DNA of 64,000 bases from Hofstenia miamia (lineage: Eukaryota; Xenacoelomorpha; Acoela; Hofsteniidae): contig CABFPE010000703.1 of the NCBI GenBank assembly GCA_900660155.1, positions 138,395-202,394 on the forward strand. Direction: 5' to 3'. The notes beneath the pieces were generated by a model. It had not been told where the DNA came from. It saw nothing but the letters and a program-made list of their open reading frames with translations, and made no database searches. Below, in pieces: positions 1-13,389 of the stretch (position 1 is the stretch's first letter; the number at the start of each line of letters is the position of its first letter). A program made the position numbers and the translations under genes.

Positions 1-2882
1 TGAAATGAATCTGACATGTATACATATATACTATATATATATATATAATGTATATATATGTATATAGGGTAAACAGACGGTTTTGTCACGTACTTATGTT
101 CCAATGTATTGGAACACAATTTATGTTAAATAGCAAATACATTAAATTTAACATTAAAAGCTTGTCGATCTTTTATGTTAATGTGCATAGGAATTATAGA
201 AATATGGAATGGAGTAGTATGAATGCTGCGTATAATCCAATCACCCTGTTGAAATTTTAACAATCAGATAAACTTCAAATGGTGTCAGATGCAATTACCT
301 AATATCTTGAGATTTCAAATTATTAAACATCAAAAAATTACTTGGCATGTGTTGTAAACGCATAGTGATCATTTTGACTGCATTTTGTAGCTAGGAGTAA
401 TTAGAGAATCCATTCAATTTAATGTCTAAATTAATAAACGCTTTGAGTCCGATTTTATTTTATCTAAATCGTCTAACGCGTGTGTTTGCTAAGTTTGTTG
501 AAGTGTATCGGCATTCTTATTGTTACCAGTTATTTGAAAATGCCAACTTCTTTAGCTTTGCTCTTATTAAATGTTAAATATTTTTTCTTATAGAGTCTAT
601 TGGACTTGCAGCAGCATTCACAAATAAAAATTTTAAGAGTGAATGGTCAAATAAAATACAAGATTTTAAAACTATGAGTTTTTGTATCTTAAAAATGTGA
701 GATTTAATAGTGTCCTGATGGTAACACATGGTGTGGAAACCTTGCTTGTGTATCCTCAAATACTGACAGGGGGCTTTCTCGTTGCTTCATTTCGTTAATA
801 AAATATCTCCTAAATGTAGGCCGGATTTTGTCACTTTGTAAATCGAGGAGTACTACAACAGCACCCCCTCATAAAATCAATCCTGTTCATCACCAAGTAG
901 CTAAGCTTTGCAGAGCTATAGCTTACATATGCAGAATACTAATACAACAAAAAATAGATATTCTGTTTCTCTGACATCATGATTGACGCTGACATGAGTA
1001 AATTGACTACACTGCCCTCAATACCCCAACAACGCTAATATTTGGCAGGGCAGTGGATAATGATAAACTGAACACACTGAGAAAATAATCATTGGATGCT
1101 ATCCTGACCTGACGTTCTGAAGCAAATTTATCGATGAAGATAGCAATAATAATACTAGCTTTTTTAGAAAAATATGTGTATAACTACAAAAATAATGAAA
1201 GTATGATTTTTATTTTTAGACATTGTCTTGCTAACAATGTTTTAGAGAAGGTCCAAAAATATCATGGTTAAATCTATTATTATTGAAATTTGTACAATAG
1301 TATACTTTCAAGTTTGAGGTATGCAGAATTTATTAAGGGATTCTTGCTCAACACCCCCGCCGAAAAACAGGTTAAGCAACAGAGTGCAGAAGAGGGAAAC
1401 CCAATGCACTATATACATGTTGGGTGGCAATGATAGCATGGATCTCCTTGTGTGCTTGTGATGGAATGTCAGTTGATCACTAATAGAGACACTTGATAAA
1501 CGACTGACTGTTAAAAATTTGTGGTGCGGAGACTGGTCCTTAAACCATTAGGGCACATCATGGGGTAGTCATTGTAGCTATAGCTTGTGAAATAGGCCAT
1601 AGATCAACATTTTTGCTGTATATTCATGTCTAAATTCGTATTGATCAAATTTCGGTAAAACCCACAGCTCTTGACTTAACCGAGATTCAAACTTTGCATA
1701 ACGATGACAGCGAGAGATTCCAGAAATTACACCAGTTAGACTGCTCTTTAAGTGACAAGTTCAGAATGGAATACCCATCTTTCTAGTCTAGTTCTCTTAC
1801 ATTAACCTTTGGAATTCAAGTTAGGTCTTGAAATATGTCAGAAGGAGTACAAATTTTCCATTTTAAAAATGAAATCAGATTTTGGTTTCCCCAGCGAAAA
1901 AAAGGGCAACACTACTAATTGAGAGGAGTTACCTCCGAGTAGAAATAACTGACTTCCAGCTGAATTCCACCATAATAGTTAATAACTATAATATAAAAGA
2001 AATGTGAAAAAATTATACGACGTAGTTAATGAGGTATTTTTGCAATGAAAAAACATTTACGTTAATGCATTTAGACTTCAAAAACAGCGTTTACTTTCAG
2101 ACAGTGTTCTATAAAAAGTTCATAGTTGTTTAGGGAACCAATTAAATCTTGTATGGAAATTTGAGTTTGTTATAAAAACGAAAGAACCTTAACATTAAGC
2201 CAGCTATAGATTGCTTAACTCTGCATTATTAATCTGACATTTCTTTATAGAATGAGAAAAATTTGAAGGAGAAAAGATTTGAAGTGAGCAATTCCCTTAC
2301 GTCGAATTTGTAGACGAGACTAGCATAATTAACTGAGGGAAATAACTATAAAAGCTTTTTAGCTTTAAAACCACTGGAAATTCCATCCTTAATGGGCCAA
2401 TGCTATAAATGACTAAGTAATTAACTCTTTCATAATTGACAATGATAAAAATTGACGACCTTTGCTAAAAATAGGTTTTCCATAATTTATTCAACTGGGA
2501 ATTCACTGAATTATAGTCTAGGCATGCGCACTTTGGAACAAGTTGATTTAAGTTATTTTCTTCTTAATACTGAAAAGCAAAACGCTTTGAGCGCATCTCA
2601 GACGTGCAAATGCTACGCATTAACATTTACTAAGATATGTAGACCTTAGAAAGGTCAACTGATAAAGTAATATATTTAGAAATTGGTACCTTGTCTGTGA
2701 CATTCAAAGATAGGATTGAAAATTTAAACTTTATTTGTTAATTGAGCTACCCATGACATAACTTTCCAAGCTTTCTGGAACTAGCGTGAAATAGATTTAT
2801 CTGTATGGTAGATAATCGTTGAAATAATTATAAATTACCGTAAAATTTTGTCATCATATTAAATAATTGCATTACATTAAAA

Positions 2883-2899
2883 TCTCTCTTTCTCTCTCT

Positions 2900-2938
<39 letters not shown>

Positions 2939-2970
2939 TATATATATATATAAATATATATATGTATATA
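2883..2970. repeat. (TC)n then (TA)n microsatellite
   Basis: TC dinucleotides run to about 2900, followed by TA repeats with GCACA and AA interruptions. Confidence 0.95.
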
Positions 2971-4414
2971 AAATATCATTAAATATATTGGAGACTAAGA
3001 ATTAGTGCATTGTAGGATCCTTTACTCGATAGATAAGATTGAATTATACAGAATAATTTTTTTCTAAAGAAATCAAATTTTATAAGGCGGATGAATGAGC
3101 TCTGGAATTCTAAATGTATGTAAGATATGTATTATTGAACTGTGACTCACGTATATTTCTTAGTAAAACATTGACAAACTATAGTTTTATAATTTTTTCA
3201 GATTTGTTTACTCGAACACCCGAAGGTACAACGAAGGAGGTATTATCTAACGTGAGTGATTCTGAAACCCACATGTTCGAACTGAAGGAAGGGATCCTGA
3301 GACCAACCTTTTTAACCAATTATTACAGATTAGTTGTTAGTTATAAGTGCTCGGCCGTTTTCAAAACCCAGAAAACCGTTTCCTTAACTAACTACTATTG
3401 GTATTGTAAGACGCTATCCAAGAGAAACATGCCTTTTTAAAATACTTATATATTCATAACACAAAATTCAATTGTTATTCAAGTAAAACACAATTGCACT
3501 TCAACTTAGCAAGAATGTTGTCGTTTGCTACAAGAATACCGCATTGTTTCTTGAAAATAACATTCTAGACGACTGTTTCTTGGTTTTCACTTTTTTTTCT
3601 CGGTACTGCTTGGGTTTTGACTGCAGAACTCGATTTCAGTTTTTTCGGTATACCACCAAGTCCTATTAGCTATGAAGAAATCTAAGCATGAACTTGTGTA
3701 GAAGCTAATTGAATCTAATATCTTTATTAAACATCATGAAACACTCATTAAATATTTCATTAAAGATTTATCTATCTTTTAAGTAGGAATTCTTCTCTAA
3801 GTAAAATTTCTAGATATTCTAGTATTCTTCGGAAGATAATAAACTAAATATAAAATACATGTATATCAGTTTGCAATTTCAAAATTCATTCTCATTATTG
3901 AATAAAAGTTAAATAACACTATAAAAATATTATTACATTAATAGAAAAATATATTGCATACTAATGCCAGTGTTATCACTAGACTACGTATTTAGCGATT
4001 TGGTGTGTAACTCCTAATTATGTGATCGACAGCAAGAACACAAGTACTTTAACGAGAACGTGTTGATTTGTAAAGTATACTAACACAATTGACTCACAAA
4101 GAGAAATATATATCTTCAAGGGTTTCTTCAACCATACCAACATTTAATGGATAACGCTTCCCTTATCATACTAAAATTATTCAGTTTATTAGTGAGTTAT
4201 TATCCTCTGCATCTTTATAATGTGTGGACAAACCCATCCTGTTAAAACTAAAAAATCATGTTTAAGCATCCCACTTTTAAGAAATTGCTTTTTCAAGATT
4301 AACAATCAATATAATTAGCATAATTTCTATTAATATCATTTTAGTGCAATCGAAAATTGGGTTTGAGATTTACGAAAAATGTAGTTTATACGAAACCCTG
4401 ATTGAATGAAAGAG

Positions 4415-4438
4415 TATATATATATATATATATATATA
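4415..4438. repeat. (TA)n microsatellite
   Basis: About 12 TA units. Confidence 0.95.
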
Positions 4439-7400
4439 ATTTCAAGAAAAATTTATTAGATTTTAATTCTAGTACTTGTTGAAACACTTTCTAAAATAAG
4501 CATGAAGTAAAGCTCCCAATATTGCACTTTTATTTACAAGATTTACAAGACAATGAATAGCAAATGATAAAATGTTTTTATTTGTTTCTTAGGGCCAACA
4601 AACATTATAGTGCTTGACTCCACAGAAAAATTTCAAATTTTGTTGCGTTAATAAATGTTTATACAAATCAGAAAAATGATATATAGGCTTTAAAACCCAG
4701 ATATGTTCAAGATAAAATAGTAGTATAAATTGCTAGCATTGAAAAATTTGATTCAAACGAACGGTTTTTCTTTTATAAATGTTGATTGATAAAGTGCTTA
4801 CGTTAAATATAACAATATGAAAAGTAATAGAAAATATTAGAGCTCTTAGAAATAAATGAAAATGATATCGATACATTTAAGGGTATATTGCGTAGCAAAG
4901 TAATTCTGGACATTGGAAAACATCATACATTCCAAATGAACAATTGCTCTATAATTGGTGAATATTCAGAGAGAGTTTGATATGAATGATATCAATTGTT
5001 TGAAATTATTTCGACGTTATTTATGTGTAAGGTGAAAGCTCATGTCAGTTGCAAAAGTAAAATACAAAAGATTTTTGCATATGACAACATTCCATAAGAA
5101 CATTTCTACTAAACATGAGAAATATCGAACCCAAGTGTTTGCATTTATTTGCTTTATATCTTACTGACTGGAAAAATCATCATTATTCAAGACATTTCAA
5201 ATTTTGTTGTTTTAAATAAATGTATTTATAAAATTTGATATAATAAATAATAGTCAAGCATAATGTCGTGTTTAATAGTATGACAAATGTTTGGATAAAT
5301 TTGATCGCAATAAACAACATATGTGGTGCATATTAATTACTGCAAGATAAAACGCAACGGCTTTGCAAAACGGAATATTATTATAATTGTAGATGCCTAA
5401 TTATTCGATTAGATGGTAAAATAAAATACTTTCAAATTGCTAAGCGAAAGTTTCACTTTAAAAGTTTGTAATTACCAACCTGTTTTGGCTCAATTAAAAT
5501 TAAATTCATGAAACAATATACTTTGACCGAAATGTGGTTCATTAAGTATGATGATTATTTATTCAATTACTGAAAAAAAAATACTTTAGCGCGGTGCCAT
5601 TAAAAGCATTAGTCTGTTTGCATACTAATAGACAGAGACAGTCTTCATGTCTTTTTACACAATTTAGGAGGTGTCTGTTACATAAAAATTTATCATAAAG
5701 CTTTTTTATGATATTGGTGTCTCATATAATTAGCATAAAATACATTTTACTATATGTCAATTTATAAACGAATATCGGTGTAAATGTGTTTTCGAACTTT
5801 CACTAGTTAACTGAAACATAGTTTGAGAAAATTTACACATATTTTTTCTGCATTTTTTGTATCATATGAAATGATATTTATCTAGGATCGCAAAATTCCT
5901 GGAAAAAATATACTTAAACATTCTAGAAATAATAATCTATTAACAGAAATAACTAGAGATATTTTATTAGTCTCTGCACTTTACTCATTTCCTTTGACAT
6001 ATTTTGATGACGGTCATATATGAATAGTAACAAATTAATGATTAAGTTTCACCAGATTAACACCCTTAGTCCTGAGAATTGTCTAAACTTACAATATTTT
6101 TTAACTTGTTCCAAATTTGTCATCAAAAAATAACGGATTGGTGTTCATTTATCTGTAAATCAATTTATATTATTAATATTTTCAATTTTCTCGAGACTCA
6201 TGTACAATTATGATTTTATTGGTCGATTATAGGAAGATTTACAAACTTGCAATACAAGAACACATTGAATAAATTATATATTCTCTTCCATAACCTAACA
6301 TTAGTTCATATTTAAATAATTTAAATCAATTTTTGTTCTGTCAATTGGGGCAAAATTTGCTAGAAGTTTTTCTCCTCATCTTTTATGGATTAGTTATTTA
6401 AAAAAATTAAAAAATGAGCTTAGAATTGGCCTGTATATCAAAGCTTAGTCCCCAAAACAGTGAGAGTTGGATTAATTGATCTATTAATAAATTAGTATTT
6501 AAATTACAGTAGAATAAATATTAGTTGTAACAAAAAATTAATGATCCTAAGCAAACTCAAAGAATGTAACGTATAAAATATTACACATGAAATGAAATTT
6601 CTGTGGTTTTAAACTAGAAAAACCATTGCTCCTTGACAGTGATTTGAAAAAATATGCTTTAAAAGAGAACATTATAGAAAAACATGACAGGTTTATTATT
6701 TCGCCAATTCAATATGAATTCCAGATAATTAAAGGTGCTTATTCTCACCGATTATATAATATTAGTTCATTTTTCACCGTTCTACTTTTAAAAATAGAAA
6801 TAGCTCACACCAAATAAATGTTAAGCAATATTTCAAAGTTTTAAAACTCCAATATTAAACCTGCCAAGTTTTACATTAAATGTACATTTGAAAGCATTAC
6901 TTTCATATTGGAAAAAATAATATTTAGATTTTTAAAAACACTTTAAGTGAATTAAGTGATGATTAAATCTCAGATGATGTTCCTAGAATAGTTCTGAATT
7001 TTGGGAGTGTGCTTGACAGTATTTCGAATTATTCCTTTCACATGCAGTGCTTCTAATAAATATTTGCTTAAAATCTGTTCTAAAGTCCAGTTGTTTATAT
7101 CAAAAAAGGCATTCAGAGAATTGAATTAAGTTAACCGTACAGATCTCTTGAAACATATTTAAACCGAATTGATTCATTGAAGAAGCACCATGGGATATTG
7201 CCATTAGTAGTTGACGGTAGTTGTAAACTAACAGATTTAGGGTATGATGAATATTAGCAAAAATTTCCCAGATAATTTTTTTGCAATTTAATAAACAAAA
7301 TTTTGGAGCATTTATTGCAAAAACAGTGAATGAATCAATATATATTATATTATTTTAAATAAATAAAAAAATTAGATTTTGTTTAGTGGTATGATTTCCA

Positions 7401-8484
7401 GCAATGGAAAAATATATTAAGGTGACTGTTTAGTGTATTAAATTAGCAAAAGGAAATTATCTAGAGTTCAATAACATATATGATTAATAAGCACTAAATG
7501 AAAATTATATTCAGTTTTCTAAAGTTGAATTGCAATAAATCAGAAGTTGAAGTTTGCTATTTGAATTTAAATTTTCAGTAAATATTACAAAAAAATTACC
7601 TTTTGAATGCGGCATTGATAATGTTACAGGAAAAATCTCCACGAAATTCAAATTTTTTACTAATGGAATACAGAACACTAGTGTTGCGGATGAAGAAAGG
7701 CTGTGGCCAGAAGGAGCCTTGGGAAACTGGCTTGTTATCAACAGGATTAGTATGGCATTGATAAAAAATAAATAAAACCAAGCATAGGAGTTTAATCATC
7801 CGCGACCTAAATTACTTGTATTTTAGAAAAATACAAATGTAAATATCAAAGAAATAAATTACTTTTTCTCCCGCAAGGTGTTGCGGAAATGCTGTTTTCT
7901 CAGTAAACTACTTTATTTGCGTATTAATTATAGCACTAACCTTAGATTTTGCAAACTATAAGCGTTAATAAACAATGAGACATGCGTTCATGGTGTACTG
8001 GCAATACCACTAACAAATGTGCCAATTCATCCTGGTATTGTGCTACGTGTTCCAATACTTCAGACAATTTTAATGCAATGTGAATTTAATTGAATTTATT
8101 TCTCTTCCTGGCGTGACGCTTTGACAATTGGAAGGGAATTCCACCGGGTGCCGCTGACAATGTTCGATCAATTATTTTACGTCGTACATTTAATGATAAA
8201 TCGCCGTATGAAGTCAAATTCACATTAAAAAATTTTTATGTAAATATTGAAAAATTTATGTTGCTATTACATTATTCTAAGGCCATCTTTTGTGTATTCA
8301 TCGTATATATTCCACTCAATTTCTTTTTCTATGAGAAGTTTTCCTGTGAATGACATACAGCAATTAAAATATTAATTATACGGTAAGTTTTTGGAATAAA
8401 AATAATAGCTTGATTGATGTTTGTATTTTGTGCCACATTTGGGTTAATGAGATCACTAAATAAAGCTGAAAATGCATCAATTAA

Positions 8485-8509
8485 AATTGGCCGGATCTTA
8501 CGGCCAATT
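8485..8509. repeat. perfect 9-bp hairpin next to telomere-like bases
   Basis: AATTGGCCG, a 7-base loop, then CGGCCAATT. About 25 bases on, CCTAACCCTAACCC gives two telomere-type CCCTAA units. Confidence 0.6.
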
Positions 8510-8514
8510 CGCAT

Positions 8515-11500
8515 ATTCAAAAAGATATTACCTAACCCTAACCCGACCCTTTTACTGATTAAAAGATATTATTCTTCTTATGAAGATGAATATTTGGAAT
8601 TTTGCTACAATGGGTTTTGACAGTTTTCAAATTTCAAACGTAAGCTTACGTAAGAATTTAGCCTTTTTTCAATTTTCATATCGCATTTTTGACAGATTAA
8701 ATTTTAGGTATTTCAATTATATACTTTGTAGTGTTCCTGTTGAAAACCTTTCACATGGAGACATCTATTGGGTTTGGGCATGTTCATATGCAATGATGAA
8801 GATAGAAATATTTTTTCAATGCGAAATCCGATTGTAAGAATATTCAAATTCATTCCATACCTAGTGTTCAGATAATGAGGCGGACTCATGCCCGTGGGAA
8901 CAACAACTACCCTGTGATATTTAGTTTTTTGAAGATAAACAGCGCAAGGGGCGAAATAAAGTTGAAAAAAAGAGGAGGCAATTCTCCATCGACTAGGTTT
9001 TCAGATTTTAAATACTTTCATTACTTCGTGAGTTATAAACGTTTAAAAAATATTTGGGGCAGATATCACTGATTTTCAAAAATTCCTAGTGAAAATAGGG
9101 TTACGACTAAGTTTCGCAAATTATTTTTCATCATATATTTTAAATGCCTTAGTTGCATATACATTATATACAAATATGAATTCTAAAAAATGAAATCTTG
9201 AATTACAATTTGTTAGATTTGTTTATCTGCAATCTATGAGCTAGAAGTTTGAGACTATCATAAGACATTAATATCGGTGTTCATTTAAAAGTTTATGGAC
9301 TCTATGTTTCAAATTCCTTTTGCACTATCAAAAAACAATTTCTGTAAATGAAAATTTCTTATAAAAATAAAGTATTTAAAATAAGCCAACAAAATCTTTG
9401 TAATAAGCTATTTTTGTTGCAAATTTTACTATAAAAATAATGACGTTTTTAATAATAAATATTTTAATAAAAAAACAATGGAATTGAGTATAATTGTTAG
9501 ATTCAGACATCATGGCTTCCGAGATGTCAATCAAAAATGTTTTACAAAAATTCACATCGTAATATTGGGAAAATGAATAAACCGTTTAAGATGTTCTACC
9601 AGCAGATGTCGTAGCAATAGTACGTGGACGATGGCTGTATTTATATCGGTAGCAAAAATAAATAAACTTCCATTAAAAAATTTAAATTACGATAAAATGA
9701 ACAGTCAAGTATTTGGTACCCGGTACAATTTATCTGAGTTCCAGTTTATTTTTCATTCATCCCTGCAAATATAATTTATGATGTCACTAAGATCAGTAGA
9801 GGTCAATACAGTAATTGGCTTCACTGTAAATTTAAGGGGTGGGTGCAAAATGTCAATCCGGGACCCCCATCCCACGCCCAAATTTCATGATTTAAATTAT
9901 CATTAACCATTTTGGTGTATGTTAGATACTATTTACTGAATATTTTATACCTACAAAACTATTGAGCCCCCAAAAGTGTCGAAAACTGTTTATTAAAGAT
10001 ATTTTTCTCATTTAGGGACCCAATTTTTATATATTTAGATAAATATTTTGTTATTGTGTTGGTGCCCCCAAAAGGCTCAAAATTCTAAACTTGGATCCCC
10101 AAAAGACTCAAAATTGCAAATTGCTTATAATAAGTTTATTTCTATTATTGGAGAACAAACAATTTTATTGCCATTTAAGGGCTCAGTGCGGCCGCACCTC
10201 CTCCAGGACGCCACAGTTACCAGTGGCCTTTATATCTACCTTTCATTCTATCATTTAATGAGACCTTTGAAATTAGCAAGTGTAGAACTTGATAAACTAG
10301 GTTCCCACTTTCCTAGATAAATCTTAGTTTAGCTTATGCGTTCTCAATTGCGATTTGTCGCTGCAGCAGAAGCAGCAATTAACACAGGTTGCTGTGTTGA
10401 AAGCTTACGGCTTTTTAGCACTTCAAAATTAACACATATTTCTTAGTTCTTAAATATCAGTGATATTGAAGGAATATCTTTTAAATATCTTTAATGTTTT
10501 TTCGTCCATTGTGCCTCAAGGGCTTTTACGCTGAACGATGTCTATTTATTCACTTGCGTTAATTTAGGAGAATAATGTGACCTAATGAAATAGAAATTCA
10601 TTATAGGTATTTAGGGGCACGATTTTTCATTGATTAGTGTCAGGACTTAACAGGTATTAGAAATAAATAATTTAAGTATTATGGTTAGGTAACAATAAAT
10701 TATTGTTATAGATAAATCGATAAAATAAATTATTGAAATATTTTTGAACCCTTAAACAATTATTGCAGACTTAGCAAACGAAATTGAAAAGAATTAAATC
10801 AATTCAAAATGTTCAATGCCACATGCCCTAGTAGCTTAGAATTTTCTCTAAATATTGCAGTACCTAAGGATCTCGATTTGTTTTCAGGAACACTTCCATT
10901 TCCAATTTAGTTTTGCTGTAATGAATATGTGTTAAGCTTTGTTTGTTTTATTCGAGCCCCACTTGAAATTTGATTAGCCCATTTTTCTCTCCTTGCTTTC
11001 CAAAGATTTGCAGGATTTTTGTTACAAACTTTCCCAAGGACGTTAGATAATTACCAAAATCAAAGAATGAATCAAGCTATTACGTTGTTAGACATATAAT
11101 TATTTAATCCTATTCAACCTCGCTATCATGATTTTTTGTTACGTCATCCAATCTAAAAATTTGGACAACTTTTAAATTCATTAAATATTGATTTTGACAA
11201 TTGGAAACACATTAACTTATCCGGAATTCATTGCTAAGTTATCCAAATAAAAATTTCTTTGTTACTTCGCTAATTTTTTTGCTCACAATAATAATGAGTT
11301 TCGCAAAATAGGACTACTCTACCCCTGATTGAATGATAACATCCTACATTAAGTGAGCTGTTATTTAGAAAAATTTCTATGAACGGTACTAAAAATCACC
11401 ACATCCCATTAGAAAAGTTCCATGACTTTTTTAGTATTATTTAAAAGTTTAAAAGTGGAGGAGGGCGAAGAAACTTTTGGCCCTTGGTGAATAAAAGTTA

Positions 11501-12150
11501 AATAAGCACATGAAATGCTGTTAATAAATCAACTTACAGCACAATAATATTCGTTAATATATGGACAGTCTATATATAATCCTAAAAAGGTAGTTTCATC
11601 ATTAACTCGTTGAATTTTTTATATTTATGCTCTTTGAGATTCAAGAATTTTTTGAAAAATAATTTTTAATAATTGTTACAATAATATTTTTGGAAAATTA
11701 AATTATTGTTACTTTTGAAAGCCAAAAATAAATAATTGCGATAGTTTTATTGCCAATTATTATTTTGGCAATAAATATTTTCCAATCCCTTGGATTTAGA
11801 TTGCTGCATATCAATCTACCAAAGTAACAGCAAATAGTGTCAAGTCAGAAAAAATCTGTTTATGCGCAAAATCGACAAATGCTATTACTTGGAATTAATT
11901 AAAAGATAAACATAAGGAAGATAAAGTGTGGAAGAACAGCCATGAATCAGTTAAGGCTTACGGCCGGCTACAGCCCTATCTTCTAAGGTTGCGGGATTCC
12001 AGGTCTTTAAATCTTCCAACTGTAGTAGGTCATTGCTCATATGTTTAAAATGATAAATTACTCTAAGGATAATTCCAGTTTTACCTAACATTAATTATTT
12101 GTGAAAAGTATATTTTATGCATACTTCATTCGAATAATATGAAATTTTAG
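8515..12150. other. non-coding stretch
   Basis: No gene recognised. It holds the CCCCAAAAG repeats and a GC-richer patch near 10180-10220. Confidence 0.45.
10066..10115. repeat. two 19-bp direct repeats
   Basis: CCCCAAAAGGCTCAAAATT at 10066 and CCCCAAAAGACTCAAAATT at 10097, with a partial third CCCCAAAAG at 9968. No coding signal. Confidence 0.55.
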
Positions 12151-12159
12151 GATTTTTTG

Positions 12160-12480
12160 AACTTTGCAAGAAATTTGACAGCATGTGTCATGAGTTGTTA
12201 TTAACTAAATTATTAAAAGATGGATTTTGTAGGGATGCTATTTCGCTAATTGAACATTTCCTATTAATTCGAAAACAAGCAATAAAAATTAAAAATGTGC
12301 TATCTTCCTACTAAGTGTCCACAGAGGTATACTTCTAGGCTCCATTCTCATTAAACTGTTGTCTAATCTCTGCATTACTGATATTGCAGATTGCGTTTCA
12401 CACTCTCTAATACTACAGCGATCAACCAACCCTTGTATTCATACTCGAAAAATAGAAAAAAATCTCTAAAAAACTAAAAT
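12160..12480 (+). pseudogene. worn LINE reverse-transcriptase relic
   Basis: It reads DSMCHELLLTKLLKDGF, then ISLIEHFLLIRKQAIKI, and after a shift VHRGILLGSILIKLLSNLC. This matches the RT region before and at the PQG-SILGPLLF block. Stops are frequent. Confidence 0.5.
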
Positions 12481-12972
12481 ATAGATCATTAAAATATAAA
12501 AAATTGATGCTACTAGGGACTTCTATATTGTATTTAAGATCCTGGTGTGACAAACATAATTTTAGCAAATACGGTATTAATTGTACTCATCTCATTTGCA
12601 ATTGATCGGAGAGACAACTTTTCATTAAATCTTGATGCCAGCCACTGTAAAAAGCAAGTTAGTGTTCACTACATAATCAAAATTTCTTGGTCACTTCCAT
12701 GAGTACCTAAAACTTAACTCAATACAATCAAAAAGCCAATTATTAATGTTGACATGAATTAAAATCTTTTCCTGTTTTACCACTGAGTTCTAGAAAAAAA
12801 CTTAAAGGAATTCTTTCCAGTAAATCTTTAAACGATAAAAAATTAATATTCTCATAATTTCATGTAGATTCAATCACAAATTATTTTCTATGACTAAGGA
12901 TGCCTAAGAGACTTTGTTTTTGTATTAGTTTATAAAGGACAAAATTTATTGTAGCTGTAGTAGTGACTTTTC

Positions 12973-13000
12973 CTTCTTAACTGACAATTGAGTTAAGAAG
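12973..13000. repeat. perfect 10-bp hairpin
   Basis: CTTCTTAACT, loop GACAATTG, then AGTTAAGAAG. It lies between the two RT relics. No T-run or gene end is associated. Confidence 0.6.
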
Positions 13001-13209
13001 CACTTTGAACTAAGAAATGACAGAAATTCTTAATGAACCATTTTTGATCTAGACTCTACCACGGTTCATTTTTCACTAAGCCGATTTTAATGAGACACTC
13101 AGATGCTACAAATGCACTAAAATTAGTATATAGCAAGTTCTTATTAAAGGAAAAGATCTCGTCAATTGCGCCATTGAGCGTCTAATATCAATTCAATATA
13201 ATTATTTGA

Positions 13210-13380
13210 AAATGATACGTTAGGGTCATCAATTTCGATTTTGGAGAAAGACGAGCCTCATAAGTATTTAACGTAATTGCCAATGATATTACAGACTATT
13301 TAGGTCTTTACATCATCATGCAGTATGCCGATGATACATGCTATTATATATCAGATGAATACAAAATGCCTGAATCTTGA
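13210..13380 (+). pseudogene. worn LINE reverse-transcriptase relic with YADD
   Basis: It reads FNVIANDITDYLG and then QYADDTCYYIS, which matches the (L)F-x5-ND...YADD region of LINE RT. Only about 40 residues can be followed. It may belong to the same old insertion as 12160-12480 or to a second copy. Confidence 0.45.
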
Positions 13381-13389
13381 AAATAAGCG

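Larger units (their letters stand above)
60..8480. other. AT-rich DNA without a recognised gene
   Basis: Only short open frames and microsatellites. Nothing matched a known protein family by eye. An undetected short exon is possible. Confidence 0.5.

Noticed and set aside
1440-1560. Minus-strand sequence CCCTAATGGTTTAAGGACC, like a tRNA A box.
   Set aside because: No B box at the proper distance and no cloverleaf; at best a worn SINE scrap.
7554-7775. Plus-strand frame containing ADEERLWPEG, recalling the start of astacin proteases.
   Set aside because: The following residues do not give the expected IPY motif, no HExxH exon was found nearby, and both minus-strand frames are also open.
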